A stretch of DNA of 64,000 nucleotides from Brachypodium distachyon (Eukaryota; Streptophyta; Magnoliopsida; Poales; Poaceae): contig NC_016133.3 of the NCBI RefSeq assembly GCF_000005505.3, positions 15,996,001 to 16,060,000 of the forward strand, given 5' to 3'. The position numbers were made by a program, and so were the translations under genes. The notes under the pieces are model-generated. The model was not told the DNA's origin and did not search any database. It worked only from the letters and a program-made list of their open reading frames with translations. Of the stretch, positions 10,760 to 23,464 are shown piece after piece. Positions within the stretch are counted from its first letter, which is position 1. Every line of letters begins with the position of its first letter.

Positions 10760-12671
10760 CAGATGGTCAAACCCTAAATAAGACCAGCAATCCACCGTTA
10801 TCCCCTCTCGTCTCCGCCTCCGCTCCTCGTCCTCCTCCTCCCGGCAGCATCACCATCTTCTTCCTCCGATCTCCTTCGCTAGCGCCGTCCTCCCGTGCAC
10901 ACTCCCAGACGTCCTCCTCCCCTACCCATCGATCCGCCCCCCGCCCGTCGAATCCGTTCTCTCGCCGTCTTGGTACGTTCCTGTTTCAGTCACCGTCGCG
11001 TCCGTCCTCCGTGCTCATGGGTTCCGCAAGCTCTTCCCTGAATTCGGCCCTTCCCACTAGGTCAAGCTCGTTTTCCTTCGTCACTGGTGGATGCGATGCG
11101 TTTGCAATCGTTGCCGCAATTCGGCACGGTCTCTTTGGCAGGTTTCACCCCCAATTCCTCCGCAGGGCGGCACGGTCTCTTGGCAGGTTTCGCCGCCCAA
11201 TTCCTCCACAGGGGAAGGAAAAGGAAGCGAGGCTGAATTTTGAGATTCAGGCTGCTTCGAATCCGTATGTGTTAGGGTTAGGGTCTTGACCTGTGCTGCA
11301 AGGCTAGTCTCTAGTTCTTGAGGGCTCTCCTTCCTTCTAAGTTAACCCCCGTCTGTTCAGCTGGTCCTTTCTGTGCTTACTGCTAAGATCCTACCAAGGC
11401 TTTTGACTGATTTGTATGCTGCATGTTGGTGATCTGTTCATCATCTCACAAACAGGTCTTTGGGGAGTTCTGCTTATTGGTTCCATCTCGGTTCATCAGT
11501 AAATGTTGTTCTGGTGGTGCACCTCAACTAGTTTGTCGTGTTCTGCTCACGTGCATGTTACAGTTATCCCTGAATCTTGATCCTTGTCGCGTTTCGCCTA
11601 TTGATCCTGTCACATTAATCACTGAATCTAGTTCTTTGTCACCGGGTTAGATATGGTTCGATGGTCATACAGCAATCACTATGTCTAGCGAGTTGGGCTT
11701 CCGTTCGATTTTTCTGATGCCTCATGACTGCATGATCTGTGCCAATTCACATGGTTTGCTCTGCGTATGTTATTCTCCTATCTTTTATTCCACTCATACG
11801 CATTGGTGAATTACCAGAAGATATCAGCGGTTCCATAAAAAAGTATGTCTTGTCCTGTTGGTGCATCTCGACTAATTATTTGTCGTGTTTTGCCTAGTGG
11901 GGCCATCACATTTATCCTGGAATCTAGTTCCTTGTCACGTTTTGCCTACCGTTTCTATCACATCCATCACTGAATCTAGTTCATTCTCACCGGGTTGGAT
12001 ATCGGTTGACGGTTACACAACAATTATCAGCATGTCAAGAGGGTTGGCCTTCGTCGGAATTTTCACATGCCTTGAAACTGTCACGACTTGTGCCAGTTCA
12101 TGTGGCTTGCTCTGTGTATGTTCAATTTTCCTCTTTTAACTCACCTGCAATTGTGCATGGTCAGAAGATATAATTGATACCTGTATAATCATGTACATTC
12201 AATTTGATATGCTACACTGATTGGTGTAGCTGGCACATTTATGACTTGATACTGCTCTCTTATTTCCATTTTTTTTCTCTGGTTTGAGTGAGGTGATTAA
12301 TGTTTGATGTAATTATGTGAATAGCTGACTGTGGCTACTTGTTGAGTTTTCCTTTCATATATAACTTTTCTGCTCAGTTTTCTTGATGAATGCTGACAGT
12401 GATTCACTAGAATCCTCACCTCATTTTATTTTTTGCTATCTCACGCACTTACCCTCTTTTTGAGTCTTATCATTCTGCGCTGTGATGCCTGCTTAATGGA
12501 TTAATTGTATATCATGGATGTATTTAATATGTAACTGATGTTTATTGGTTGATGGTTTTCCTTTTGTTTGCAACCATACTTTGCCTGTTCTATTTCCTTT
12601 CAGAACTTATGCGATCATTAGATAATATTTGTTCTTTAATCATATATTTTTCATGTGTAGTCAGCTAAACC
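10760..12671 (+). promoter_or_regulatory. 5' UTR exon and leader intron of the KH gene
   Basis: A pyrimidine-rich leader exon ends at about 10972 with donor TTG|GTACGTT. The leader intron runs to acceptor TGTGTAG at 12660, followed by 11 nt of leader and the ATG. The intron carries an internal direct duplication of nearly 300 bp (about 11504-11785 and 11855-12132) sharing phrases such as tcactgaatctagttc and tcaccgggtt. The GC-rich open frame at 10708-11289 crosses the donor and is not taken as coding. Confidence 0.55.
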
Positions 12672-15600
12672 ATGAGGCATTCCGGTAAGCGTACCAGCCA
12701 ACACAGGGATCATGACAGAGAAGGGAGGGACGAAAAGAGGAGGCCAGCTGTCCACACCCAGGAAAATTCCAGTAATGACGAGTTGGTTGTTTACCGCATA
12801 CTCTGTCCAGACAAAGTGATTGGTAGTGTCATTGGCAAGAATGGCAAGGTGATAAATTCTATTCGACAACAGACAAATGCCAAAGTCAAGGTTGTTGACC
12901 CTTACCCTGGTGCTGACAAAAGGGTTATTTTGGTATATTGTCACGTCCATCATAGAGATCTCACCCATAGGGACATAGACGTCGATGATGATGATGATAG
13001 AGAGCCTGTTTGCGCAGCACAAAATGCATTACTCAAGGTACATGATGCAATTGTTGAGGCTCTGGCCATCAATAGTGACTCTGATGATGAGGAAGCCAAC
13101 ATTCTAGTACCAGCTAGTCAAGCTGCAAGTGTTATAGGAAAATCTGGATCTGTCATCAAGAGGCTTCGGTCAATTTCAAAATCATCCATTAAAGTTAGGC
13201 CAAAGGATCCAAGCGAAGTTACACACTCGTGTGCTATGAGTTTTGATAATTTTGTTCAGGTATTTTTTCTTCCATATAATAATTTAGTGAACTATGCCAA
13301 CATAATATGAGATAACGATTACTGAATAGTTGCAGATTATTAAGCATTAAATTTCTTGGTTCTCAGCACATGGTTTTATATCACTGTTATCTCTTTAGCA
13401 TGGTGCTGGAATCAACTAATTGTTTGATAGTATAGTTGTGATCCTCCTAGCACAATAGTTCAGAATTTTATCCTCCTCACTAATTGCAGCTTTGTACCTA
13501 TGTTTGTCCGTTAATAACTCCACATTGTTCTCTGTTTGTGTGGCACACACTTAACTGTGCATGATCAACAATTCCTATCCGCAACTTGCTTCTTTTGAGT
13601 CCAGCCACATTCTTAAATATCCATTATTTGTTTCATATATTCTGCTAATCATTATCTTGAATGTATCTTATATGTAACAGATAACTGGTGATGCTAGAGC
13701 TGTCAAGAAGGCACTGTTTGCAGTGTCAGCCATCATCTACAAATCTCCATCAAAAGAGATCATTCCCCTTGAAACATCTGTTCAGGAACTCCCTCCAAGC
13801 ATTATAATTCCTTCAGAGCTTCCTGTCTATCCAGCCAGTAACTTCTACTCACTGTCAGATGGTGCCATGCCTTCTGGACATCCAAGTCTACCTATCTTAG
13901 GGGCCCCACATCATGTTTCTCGTATTCCTGAATTTACTGTGCCTGCTGATGCTCATGGACGATTGCCCATTTACCAATCTATGGTTCCTGCTATTCCTAC
14001 TTATAGCACCCCAAAAGGCTCAGGGGATCTACTATTGCGTGTTGTATGCCCTGGTGACAAGATTGGGCTGGTTATTGGTAAAGGTGGGATGACCATAAAG
14101 AGTATAAGGAAAGAGAGTGGTGCAAATATAGATGTTGATGATGCAAAGAATGACAGAGAGGAAAGTATAATCACCGTTACATCCACTGAGGTATGACACT
14201 TCCAGCTGTACTTTGTTGCTTATGCCATATAATATGTTTTTTACTTGAGGTGACACCTTCTATTTCAGGCCACTGATGATGTTAAGTCTGCAGCAGTGGA
14301 AGCTGTTCTGCTGCTTCAAGCCAAGATAAACGATGGCATTGAAGATAGAATGCATATTCGACTTCTCGTTCCAGGCAATGTTATCGGCTGTCTTATTGGC
14401 AAGGGTGGTTCAATCGTCAATGACATGCGTAATAAGTCTAAAGCAATTATCCACATATCAAAGGGCAGCAAGCCCCGCAGGGCATCTTCCAGTGATGAGC
14501 TTGTTGAGGTTTGCCTTTGTGTTATCCTTTGAGATAGTCTGTGCGATTGCCGATCCATGTAGGTCCGTGTCTTAACTTTTTATTGCATGTAGGTGTTCGG
14601 AGAAGTAGACAAGTTGCGTGATGCTCTTGTTCAGATAGTTCTGAGACTCCGGGAAGATGTTCTGAAGGACAGTGTGGAGAGGCAAAATTCTGACAAGGAT
14701 GGGAAGCGAACCATTGCAATTACCGAACCCATGTATTCAAGCAATTTTTCGATGCCTGCATTATTACCTTCCACTCGACAAGTCAGTCCATTGAGCTATG
14801 ATCAAAGGGGTGAAGTTGAGCGAGGTTTGGATGTATACCCTCGTAGCAGTTCGTATAGATACAGCTCCTTGCAGGTGCAATATACTTCTCTTTTTTATCT
14901 TCATAATGAGACATACAAGTTTTTGGTATCAACTTAGGGGGTGTTTGTTTAGAGGCTTAACTTGGTGGCTTCTGATTTCTGGCTTATAAGCCAAAAGGCA
15001 CCTATTTGTGTGATTTTGGCTTTGGCTTTTGGCTTGTGCCATCATGTAACAATATCCTGTCAAAAGCCAAAAAGACAAAGCCAAATCCAAAAGCACATAA
15101 AAGGTGTCTTTTAGCTTACAAGCCAAAAACCAAATGCCAAAAGTTAAGCGTAACCAAACACCCCCTTAACCAGTTATATCTTCCACCAGGCTGTAGATGA
15201 TGGCTATGGAGCACATTCCTCGTATACATCGAAGTCATATGGAGGGTATGTTGCAACTGAACTAACCATAAACCCTTTCTCAACTAGTGCTCCTTAGTCC
15301 TTCGATGCAGGAAGTCCTTGATTTGTAGTTACTACTTGGTGTCTGTTTGCATCCTTACCATTATAATTTTTTTGCTGATTACCATTGGCCAGACGACGCC
15401 CGGATATTGAAATGATTATTCCTGCTAGTGGCCTGTCGAAAGTAATCGGGAAGCGTGGCACAAACTTGGACAATATTAGAAAGGTCAGCTATTTCATATT
15501 GCTGGTGTCTTACACTTTGAATTAACATAGCTATGATGTGAGTTCAACATGTACTGAAGGTGCATAAATGAGATTCAGGTAGATATAGGATTTTTTTTAT

Positions 15601-16321
15601 AAATAAAACCAAAATTGGCTACCTTGAAACCCCTCCAGTGATTATGGGGTGCTATTTGCTATACCCTGTAATATTAAATCCTATAGTTAATGCTCCCTCT
15701 GCTTTGCAATATCTCTACCCCATTTGCACGCTTGGGAGGCAAAAAGGTTGAGTGCTACCTGGGTGGAATTTATCATTCTTGCTTTCATGAGATTGATGTA
15801 TACTAATCTATCAAGTGGGAGCAAGTATGGTATGGTTCCATCAAATATCACTTCAATGTTGTTCCGCCAGGTATCTACACCGACCATGCGGGGTTGATAT
15901 CGTGAAACTGTGGTAGTCTGTAGAAGAATACGCTACCTTATATTTGATCATTTGACTCTTCTCATGATTTTTTAAAAAGGTTACCCTTGGTTAGGATGCA
16001 ATGTATTATGTGTATGCAATACTAAGACAGAATTGTTCTAAAGTAACCTTTGTTGAGAATGTAATATTAGCAGGATTAACATGGATGAACATATGGGGAA
16101 AAGTATCAGTTATTATCTGGCATCTTCAGTGGTCAATTTTTAGATACGTTTCATTAACATTGACATGCAATTCTCGGGTATTATTGCAGATTTCTGGAGC
16201 TGACATTGAAATTATTGAGTCAAAATCATCTCGTCATGACCATGTTGCTCATATATCTGGCACCCCTGAGCAAAGGCAGTCGGCAGAGAATTTGATCAGA
16301 GCTTTCATAATGTCTACTTAA
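12672..16321 (+). CDS. Five-KH-domain RNA-binding protein (HEN4/PEPPER-like)
   Basis: Seven exons join in frame to 632 aa: 12672-13259, 13681-14190, 14269-14508, 14593-14874, 15190-15245, 15393-15483 and 16190-16321. Five KH domains are visible by their GxxG loops: VIGSVIGKNGKVINSIR (KH1, about 38-115), ASVIGKSGSVIKRLR (KH2, about 140-215), IGLVIGKGGMTIKSIR (KH3, about 311-380), IGCLIGKGGSIVNDMR (KH4, about 394-470) and SKVIGKRGTNLDNIR (KH5, about 563-630). KH loops bind short single-stranded RNA. Plant proteins with this layout (HEN4, PEPPER, RCF3/FLK relatives) are nuclear and affect pre-mRNA processing, flowering and stress responses. A basic, charged N-terminus and an acidic linker (DVDDDDDRE) inside KH1 are visible. 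KH2 may run past exon 1. The fifth intron carries a Tourist MITE. Which subfamily member this is cannot be told from sequence alone. Confidence 0.92.
14937..15165. mobile_element. Tourist-type (PIF/Harbinger) MITE in KH-gene intron
   Basis: The ends are GGGGGTGTTTGTTTAGAGGC and, inverted, a right end finishing taaccaaacaccccc. A perfect TTA target duplication flanks it (14934-14936 and 15166-15168). The interior contains several inverted ggcttataagccaaaa-type phrases. It lies wholly inside the intron between coding exons 4 and 5 and breaks no splice site. Confidence 0.85.
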
Positions 16322-16604
16322 GGTTCTGGTTGTAGTTCGAAGGAAAGGATATAGCTGTGCGCCCAGTCTGTGCTATTATTAGACTTCTCCCAGAAAATAA
16401 CTTATCCCATCCCGTAATTTCCTTAGCTTGGGAAAGTACATGAAAAACAGTGTTTTGTGTCCCTGAAGTCTCCAATGAACCTCATACTTATCTGGGGAAA
16501 GACAAGTCGCTCTTTAGGTTCTCAACCATGGCTTATTTGCTGTTGACTTGTTCGTGTTATTTGGCATGTTCTGACATTCCTGCAAATCTCAATGACTGGT
16601 TCCT

Positions 16605-16855
16605 CTGCTTAGTACATGTTATTTCATAGCTGATTATTTGTCATATCAGCAATAATAGCTGATTCCTACGCTGATTCCTTGTCCTATCAGCGATAATAGC
16701 TGATTCCTGCTGGTCTGACAGGGAGCCCTTTTTCTACTATGGTTCCTCTGCTTGGTATAGGTTATTTCATACTTCAGCTGATTCTTTGTCCTATCAGCGA
16801 TAATAGCTGATTCTTTCTGGTCTGATAGGAAGCCCTTTTTCTACTAATCTATGAT
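16605..16855. repeat. Tandem-like repeats downstream of the KH gene
   Basis: The phrase cctatcagcgataatagctg recurs at about 16682 and 16793, preceded by gattccttg or gattctttg and followed by gattc..ctggtctga-ag-aagcccttttt. A weaker third copy starts near 16643. The period is about 110 bp. It may lie in the gene's trailer or just past it. Confidence 0.6.
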
Positions 16856-17439
16856 AGTCTTGAATCACAACATGCATTTTAGTGTTTTGCATGGTGTCAA
16901 GATCATCTTCGAGACATCCAATGTTTAATCTAACACTTCAACTCGGTCTGGCTCTGCACTGCCCTGTTTTATCATCTTCTCCAGGTTCTTTTTTCTCTGA
17001 TATGGTTACTATTTTTGACAATTCATCAACTGTGTGTATATAGTAGGAAGCTAGATAGGGTGGTAGTCGTAGCAACCCCTTGTACAGGTATGCATAGGCG
17101 ATGCAGTTGATTGGAGGGAAAGGTTATTCGAACCTGCAGTTGCTACTGGTGAAATGACATTAGCTGAGTTCTTCCCCTTGTAAATAGACTAACATGAGAT
17201 GCTAAAATTTTGTAGCAATCAGCTGATTATTTGCCCCCCAGTTTCCTCTTGTTAATCAAGTGTTCTGTGCTGAGTGGCTTACCATTAACCGTTCTCTTAT
17301 TCATGACATATCGCACAAATTTTCGTCAGTAAAACGTTGCGTTGTGGCCCAGCTAAATAGCTAATCCCCCTACACTTAGCTACTCTTTGGATAATAAGAT
17401 TTTGTAAGGAAAAATAGAGGATTTCAATACTAAGGAATA

Positions 17440-17900
17440 ATTCTTCTAGATGACATTTGGATCGTAGGACTTGCTCCAAAGGAATTTCATAGCCAAAGTA
17501 ATTTCATAGGATAGGATTTTTTTTCTCCAAATTTTGGAGGAATCCAAGCATGAGGTTGAAAATTTCCTTTGAAAGTTTTGATGCATCTTCTCTCTATCTC
17601 TCTCCTCTCTTCCTTCGTCTAGTTTCAAAATTACTATTCCTCAATCTAACAAAGGATGTCTCAACTTTGACTAAATTTGAATGCATTTATACACTAAATC
17701 ATGTGTAGATACATCCAAATTTTGATAAACTTCAGACATTTTTTGCTGGACGGAGGGGAATATGTTTATTCAAACTCTTTTTTTTTAACAATTTTTATGT
17801 TTTGAATTCCCTATAGTATTCAAAATGCCATGGCATTCCAATCCTAGGTTTTCTCTATCCCTATGATTTTTGCAATCTTACAATCCAAAGAGGTGCCCTA
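17440..17900. mobile_element. Decayed non-autonomous element with a nested Stowaway-like piece
   Basis: Phrases such as ggaatttcatagccaaag and cctatgatttttgcaatc resemble the ends of grass elements of this kind. Inside, about 17640-17762 holds a Stowaway-like segment (atgtctcaactttgacta...gctggacggagggga). Ends and target duplication could not be fixed, so this is a tentative call. Confidence 0.3.
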
Positions 17901-18250
17901 AGCTGGTACTCACAGTTTGTCTCTATGCTTGCCATAAAACCATTCGTTGGAGTAGTAGTAAAAGGACAAAGTACTCCAACGCGCTTCGCTTTCGGTTCCC
18001 TTTTGTGTACCTAGCATTCGATTTTAGATGGTACTGTACGTACTCAAGTTAAAACGCTAGCCACATCTTATTTGGGGCCTAGCCACGTCGTGTGGTTTTT
18101 TTTCAAGCTCTTCGAGCAAGGTGTGCATCATTTACCCGCAAAAAAAGAAGCATTTTAATTTGCTGGGTGAGAAAATTCTACCACGCGAGTGCACGGCCGA
18201 CCGAGGGATCCCGAGAGGATAACGTAGCGGCAGCGGGCCACACGGGCGCC

Positions 18251-18330
18251 GCCACGTGGCGCAGTGTCTGGCCACATCGGCGTTATCTCATCGGAGGGTG
18301 GACGGAGTATATTGGCCAGTGGCTGGAGTA
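18251..18330 (+). promoter_or_regulatory. Light-type promoter elements of PsbR
   Basis: A perfect G-box in palindromic context (GCCACGTGGC, core 18253-18258) is followed by an inverted I-box-like GATAAC (GTTATC at 18282-18287) and a TATATT at about 18307, roughly 95 bp before the ATG. A G-box with an I-box is the classic pairing in promoters of light-regulated photosynthesis genes. Function here is inferred. Confidence 0.5.
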
Positions 18331-18403
18331 CCCCCCGCGCGCCATTGTTCAGAGTTCTTGTCCAAGTGAAGTGAGCACCACTGCTGCAGAGAGAGAGATC
18401 GAG

Positions 18404-20721
18404 ATGGCAGCGTCCATGATCACGTCGCCTCTGGTGGCGCCGACGAGCCTGCCGTCGCTGTCGCGGCGGGGCTCCAACTTCGCCGTCGTCTGCAGCGGCG
18501 GCAAGAAGATCAAGGTCGACAAGCCCCTCGGTGAGAGCTATATACCCAGCCAGGCTTCCCGTGACATCTTTGTTTAATACTCCCTCAGTCCATTCAAATT
18601 TAACCAAATATGAATGCATTTACGTCTAAAAAATGCTAGATACATCTAACAATTTTGTCCAAATATGATTGTATTTACGTCTAAAAAATGGTTAAATACA
18701 TCTAATAGAAAGTTACTTAATATGGGACGGAGGGAATACTCTCTTCGATCCTAAATTGTTTTCATTATTTTAGTTCAACGGGGGAGTATTAATCAATCCG
18801 ATGTGAATTCATTCTTGGTTTGGTTTGGTTTTATTAATCATCCAATGAGACTAATTGTTTGTTTTTGTGCAGGGATCGGAGGTGGCTTGACGGTGGACAT
18901 CGACGCCAACGGCAGGAAGGGCACGGTTAGATTGATGCTTCCCAAACACTTCCTCTCTTTTTTCTTGTTACACGTACACCTGCACATGTACTGTGTGTGC
19001 GAGTTCACTATACAGACAAACTAGCTAGCTAGAAACAAATAGATTTTGTGGATAGTTTGCAAGTTCGCATATTACTACTTCAAATATACACGATTTTGAA
19101 CAAGCGGTCAGTGAATTGGTCTGACCGTAAAATCTTCTTCTCTTCATGCAGGGAAAGGGTGTGTACCAGTTTGTTGACAAGTACGGCGCCAACGTCGACG
19201 GCTACAGGTAAACTATATACGTACTCCTGAGATGTATATGAGCCAGATCCGGATTTTTTTTTTGAGAATAAGAGCCAGATCCGGATGAAAGATTAGTACG
19301 GAGTACTTAATTTGGCCCATCCTTAGTAATCTTGTGGCCCATTTGCAGCCCGATCTACACGCCGGAGGTATGGTCCGAATCTGGCGACCGCTACGCCGGT
19401 GGTGAGTAATTTCACATTACCCTCCACATGCCTATATATAAGTAGAATTATGGATTCGCTCAAAAAAAAGTAGAATTATGGATTAAAATGCATGTGTTTA
19501 AACGTTGTTTGTTTAAGAGCATCATCAGCAGCTTGTGTGAATTCGGTTGTCTATATCTCAATATAGACAATGGTCTAAAAAGATTCTCTTTTAAAATGTT
19601 ACAATCCTTCAGCAGCTTGTCTATATGCAAGTCGTTTATATTCTCTTTACTATCTTCATACCTAGTGGGCATTTGGACATCGTGACTGGATCGTCTATAT
19701 ACAAAAATTGTGGACAGAAATTTGGACGATGTCTAAATTTAGACGAGCACGTAGACAAGCTGTTGGAGCCTTACTTTGTACTTTGGTCGTCTAAATGGCA
19801 CATAGACAACCATATACACAGGCTGCTGAGGATACTCTTAGGCTCAGTTTGAAGTTGCTAAACTGTCATGTGCTGAATTTATTTTTGTAACTTGTACACA
19901 CAAAACTAAGAAAAAGTTTGTTAACCAAACTGAATTATTTTGTGATTGCCTTAAGAGTTGGAAACTCTTGCTCGCAAGAAAACAGTACTACCTCTAATAC
20001 TAAATTCTTGTCGTTATTTTAGTGCAAATTTAAACTAAACCAACGACAAAAATTTAGGATCGGAGGGAGTACTATTCGGAGATACCTATGAAGTAGTAGC
20101 AGAGGATGCATGAGAGTAACAAGGGCTTCATTAGCACCTGATATTTATTTGTTTTACCGTACATATCTTAAAATAGTGTACAACTTTACAAAGTGACGTA
20201 CAGAATATAACAAGGGGTTTCCCAAAACTTATCATGATTCCTTAGAACAAGAAGATTAGCGCTATTGGAATAAGATACACAGAAAAATTAAGATTACACC
20301 TTTGGATTAGTAGATCATTTAAAATAAAAACTCTAGTTCAAATTCAGTGTATCGATCCAAACAATTAAGTCTTACTCCCTCTGTTCCTGAATTCCTGATT
20401 CAAATTTGTCCAAATATGGATATGCATCTTTTCTTAAAAAACGTCTATATACATGTAATATTTCGACAACAATTTAGAATCGGAGGGAGTACGTGGCAAC
20501 TGAAATGAGCTACCATAAATTAGGGTTTTTATGATATCCGGGTGGACATGCACCTTTGGAATTATTTGTCGAATATATATGTTGCATTGCTAACTCGATC
20601 TTGCATGTCCGTGTTATAATTCGCAGGGACGACGGGGCTCCTGATCTGGGCCGTCACCCTGGCCGGCCTCCTCGGCGGCGGCGCCCTCCTCGTCTACAAC
20701 ACCAGCGCTCTCGCCGGCTAA
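18404..20721 (+). CDS. psbR: Photosystem II 10 kDa polypeptide PsbR, chloroplastic
   Basis: Five exons join in frame to 127 aa: 18404-18530, 18873-18925, 19152-19207, 19349-19401 and 20627-20721. The first about 30 residues are Ser/Ala/Arg-rich and acid-poor, a plausible but short transit peptide, followed by [13 protein letters not shown] where the mature protein begins. [20 protein letters not shown] is a PsbR hallmark. The C-terminal membrane helix [20 protein letters not shown] is followed by the conserved ending VYNTSALAG. PsbR is a thylakoid protein of photosystem II that helps stable assembly of the oxygen-evolving extrinsic proteins, notably PsbP. The region between the lysine-rich start and KGKG looks slightly shorter than in the usual precursor of about 140 aa, so this may be a divergent paralogue. 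Introns 1 and 4 carry MITEs. Confidence 0.93.
18578..18738. mobile_element. Stowaway MITE in PsbR intron 1
   Basis: The left end tactccctcagtccattcaa and the right end atatgggacggagggaata are inverted. The interior includes two direct copies of atttacgtctaaaaaatg, so it may be a rearranged element. It lies wholly within the first intron. Confidence 0.65.
19513..19840. mobile_element. MITE with TTAAGAGCATC ends in PsbR intron 4
   Basis: The left end taagagcatcatcagcagct is matched in inverted orientation by the right end gctgctgaggatactctta, about 325 bp apart. GAGCATC-type termini preceded by TTA are common among PIF/Harbinger MITEs of grasses. There is no coding capacity. It is inside the last intron. 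Confidence 0.6.
19986..20071. mobile_element. Short Stowaway-like MITE in PsbR intron 4
   Basis: About 86 bp with inverted ends: tactacctctaatactaaat on the left and atttaggatcggagggagta on the right. The interior is palindromic. Confidence 0.65.
20373..20491. mobile_element. Short Stowaway-like MITE in PsbR intron 4
   Basis: About 119 bp; the left end tactccctctgttcctgaat and the right end atttagaatcggagggagta are inverted. It is the third element in the same intron. Confidence 0.65.
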
Positions 20722-23464
20722 TTAAGAATCAAGTCATCTCATTCTCATCTATGCAATTGCAAACACAACACAGGGCCGGGTATCTCTCTGCATGTACGTA
20801 TGCCTGTAATGTACGTAGCTACCTGCTGTGAAATGTACGTATGTGATCGATGATGCCAAGTACTTGATCGAAACGCATCGCTTAATTTTATGTATGTATA
20901 ACACTTGCTACTACGTACACACTTCCTACTTTGGGATTATCATTGATGCAAACATACTTTTTTTTTGCTAGAAAACATATACTTTAATTAGACTATAAGT
21001 TTGGCCCTCTCTCTTTGATCTCTCCTAATTCTGGATTGACTGGCTGACGTTGATCTTGGGTGTCGTTCCGATCTTATTTCAACTAAAAAATGATCCTAGG
21101 CGCTAAAAAGGTTTTCTCCATTGTAACAAATGTCCCACTGTTTTAATAAAATGTCCTACAGCACCCAACCATTTTCTAATTAACTAAATTTAACTATCAC
21201 ATATTTTTGGAAGGAGATTTTCTAATAAATGATTTAGGAAGTGCAAACATTTTCTTTTATCCAAGGATGCAAACGTTAATTGTCGGGGAACACTAAGAAG
21301 TTTACGCCCATCGTATAACATATTTTTCTTTTTCATCTCTAAATTAATCAATAATGCGTACGACTTCTTTTGGACCAATACATGTCTTTTAGCCTCTAAT
21401 AAAGCCAAATGTTGACACGAAGGCGATCGACACTTGTTTCCAATCGTGTGATGGTCTCACTTATATATATGTAGGTGCTCCGTGATATTCGGATGCGTAA
21501 CAAAACAACGCGTCACTTAAAACAAATAACAAACTTAATTCATGTCGGCAAGCAACACTCCACACCCTAAAAAAAACTCTAGGTCAACTTAAAAGAGAAA
21601 AACGTGCGCACCTTCTTCAACAATCAAACAAACTATTTTTTTGAAATGCGGGGTCGCCCCTCCCTCTGCATCGATGCGATGCTCACATCCATTTTTATTG
21701 CAAAGTTAAAACATCTCACTTACAGTGTTCACAGATCATACAAGGTGGATTCAAAAATAAACCAAATAAAACGGGATCTTGACGGTCGTGTCTATACATC
21801 GTGCAACCTAGCAAGAAGCTAGCCAGCGAGCCAGCCTGGTAGGCAACAAATTCATGGGAATGCTTTATAAATGATTCTCCGATGCAATACATTATGTTGT
21901 GATATAATTCCTATATAATATATCTTAACAGAACATCATTAGTTGTAGATAAATACTTGCACCATTAAGACCTGTTGAGGCGGCCACAATACACAATCCA
22001 TATAGTATTATCTCCATAAAATATGCCCATAATATATTGAATATTGCATCACCGAGAATAATAACAAAGAACAAGGAAAAAAATCCAAGGATAATAGAGA
22101 CCCACTATGGTAAATGAAAAAAATTGTTACTAATATTAATTGAACAATATATCTCCATTGTGCAGGACAAGCAGATTTTTGAAGCAGCCGATCGATCAAG
22201 TAATCACATCAGTTATGCATGAAGTGACCGAGCTAGACGAAGCTGTTCTTGGTACCTAACAAATAATAAAGATTCCAATTAGTTTCTTGACGCGGTTACC
22301 ATTTAACAATCATATCAAGAAGACTAACATTGTTATCTTGATATTCACTGCAACCATGTTAATCATGATTAAATGGACCATTTATAGCAGAGAAATAATG
22401 TACATACATAAATCCATTTTGTGCCGTAATCTAAGAATTTGAGAAAGAAATATTGTTGTGCTAGAAGTTCAACAAGAGCTTTTTAAGCAGCTAACTGGTA
22501 ATAGAAACATTCAGCGAAGAAGTTAGTTGTCAAGATATATGATGGCTAAGAGGGTACAGAAGAAAATTAATCTCCAACAAAATTAAGTCGAACGTTCATA
22601 CACACAAATGCAAAAGCATTTTATCTGCAGGATAAAGATCGAATTGTATATAAATAGAAACAAACTGTTAACAATGGAACCTAGTTGATGCCCCGACACA
22701 GAGCCAACATGCATTATATATATAAGATTTACATGGGGAGATGATTTTCATCTGCAACAGAACGAAGAGTATTGATTTGATATAATCACCAAATATCCAT
22801 CACATATATTGTTTCATTATTGGCACTAGATTAATTTAATTAAGGATGTGATATCATACCATTGGACGAAGCATATATTTGGGTCATATATAAGACAACA
22901 ATTCAAGAAACAGAAAAAAATAAAAATGGGACCGGCATAAGGAGAACAAATATGTATCACCTCTTCATATGGATGAAAACTACTCTCCACCATTAATTGT
23001 GGTCTACTTTTCAGATACAGCATCTACAGAAATATTTACTCCAACTACGAAAAAGAGAAGCATGTGATGAATGGAAATGTATGGATAAAAAATATAAATA
23101 ACAGTATTTAACTTTTTAGAAGTATTGTGGATAATACCATGTACATAGTGCACACTATGTAAAATTACAAACAACAAGTTAGGGAAATCACAGTTAATCT
23201 CATATGCGCTAGTCACTCAGAAATGAAATTGGTTAAATAAGAAGACTAGCTCTCATATGTGCTATAGATTAGCGTATATATCTACATATACTATAGCTAC
23301 ATACGTACGTCACTATGGGTAAGTAAAATAGACTATCCTAACATGTATAGGTATTGTTACTGAGTTTCATGCCATGTGTTTTGAAAGATTTGCAGGATAT
23401 TTGAGACAATTCCACCTGTAGAAAAGAAAGAAAGGACTGTGGAAGGCGAAAATGTTCGGTAGCT

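Noticed and set aside
10708..11289. 193-codon plus-strand frame at the KH gene leader
   Set aside because: It crosses a good donor site at 10972 and has no domain; better explained as 5' UTR exon and intron.
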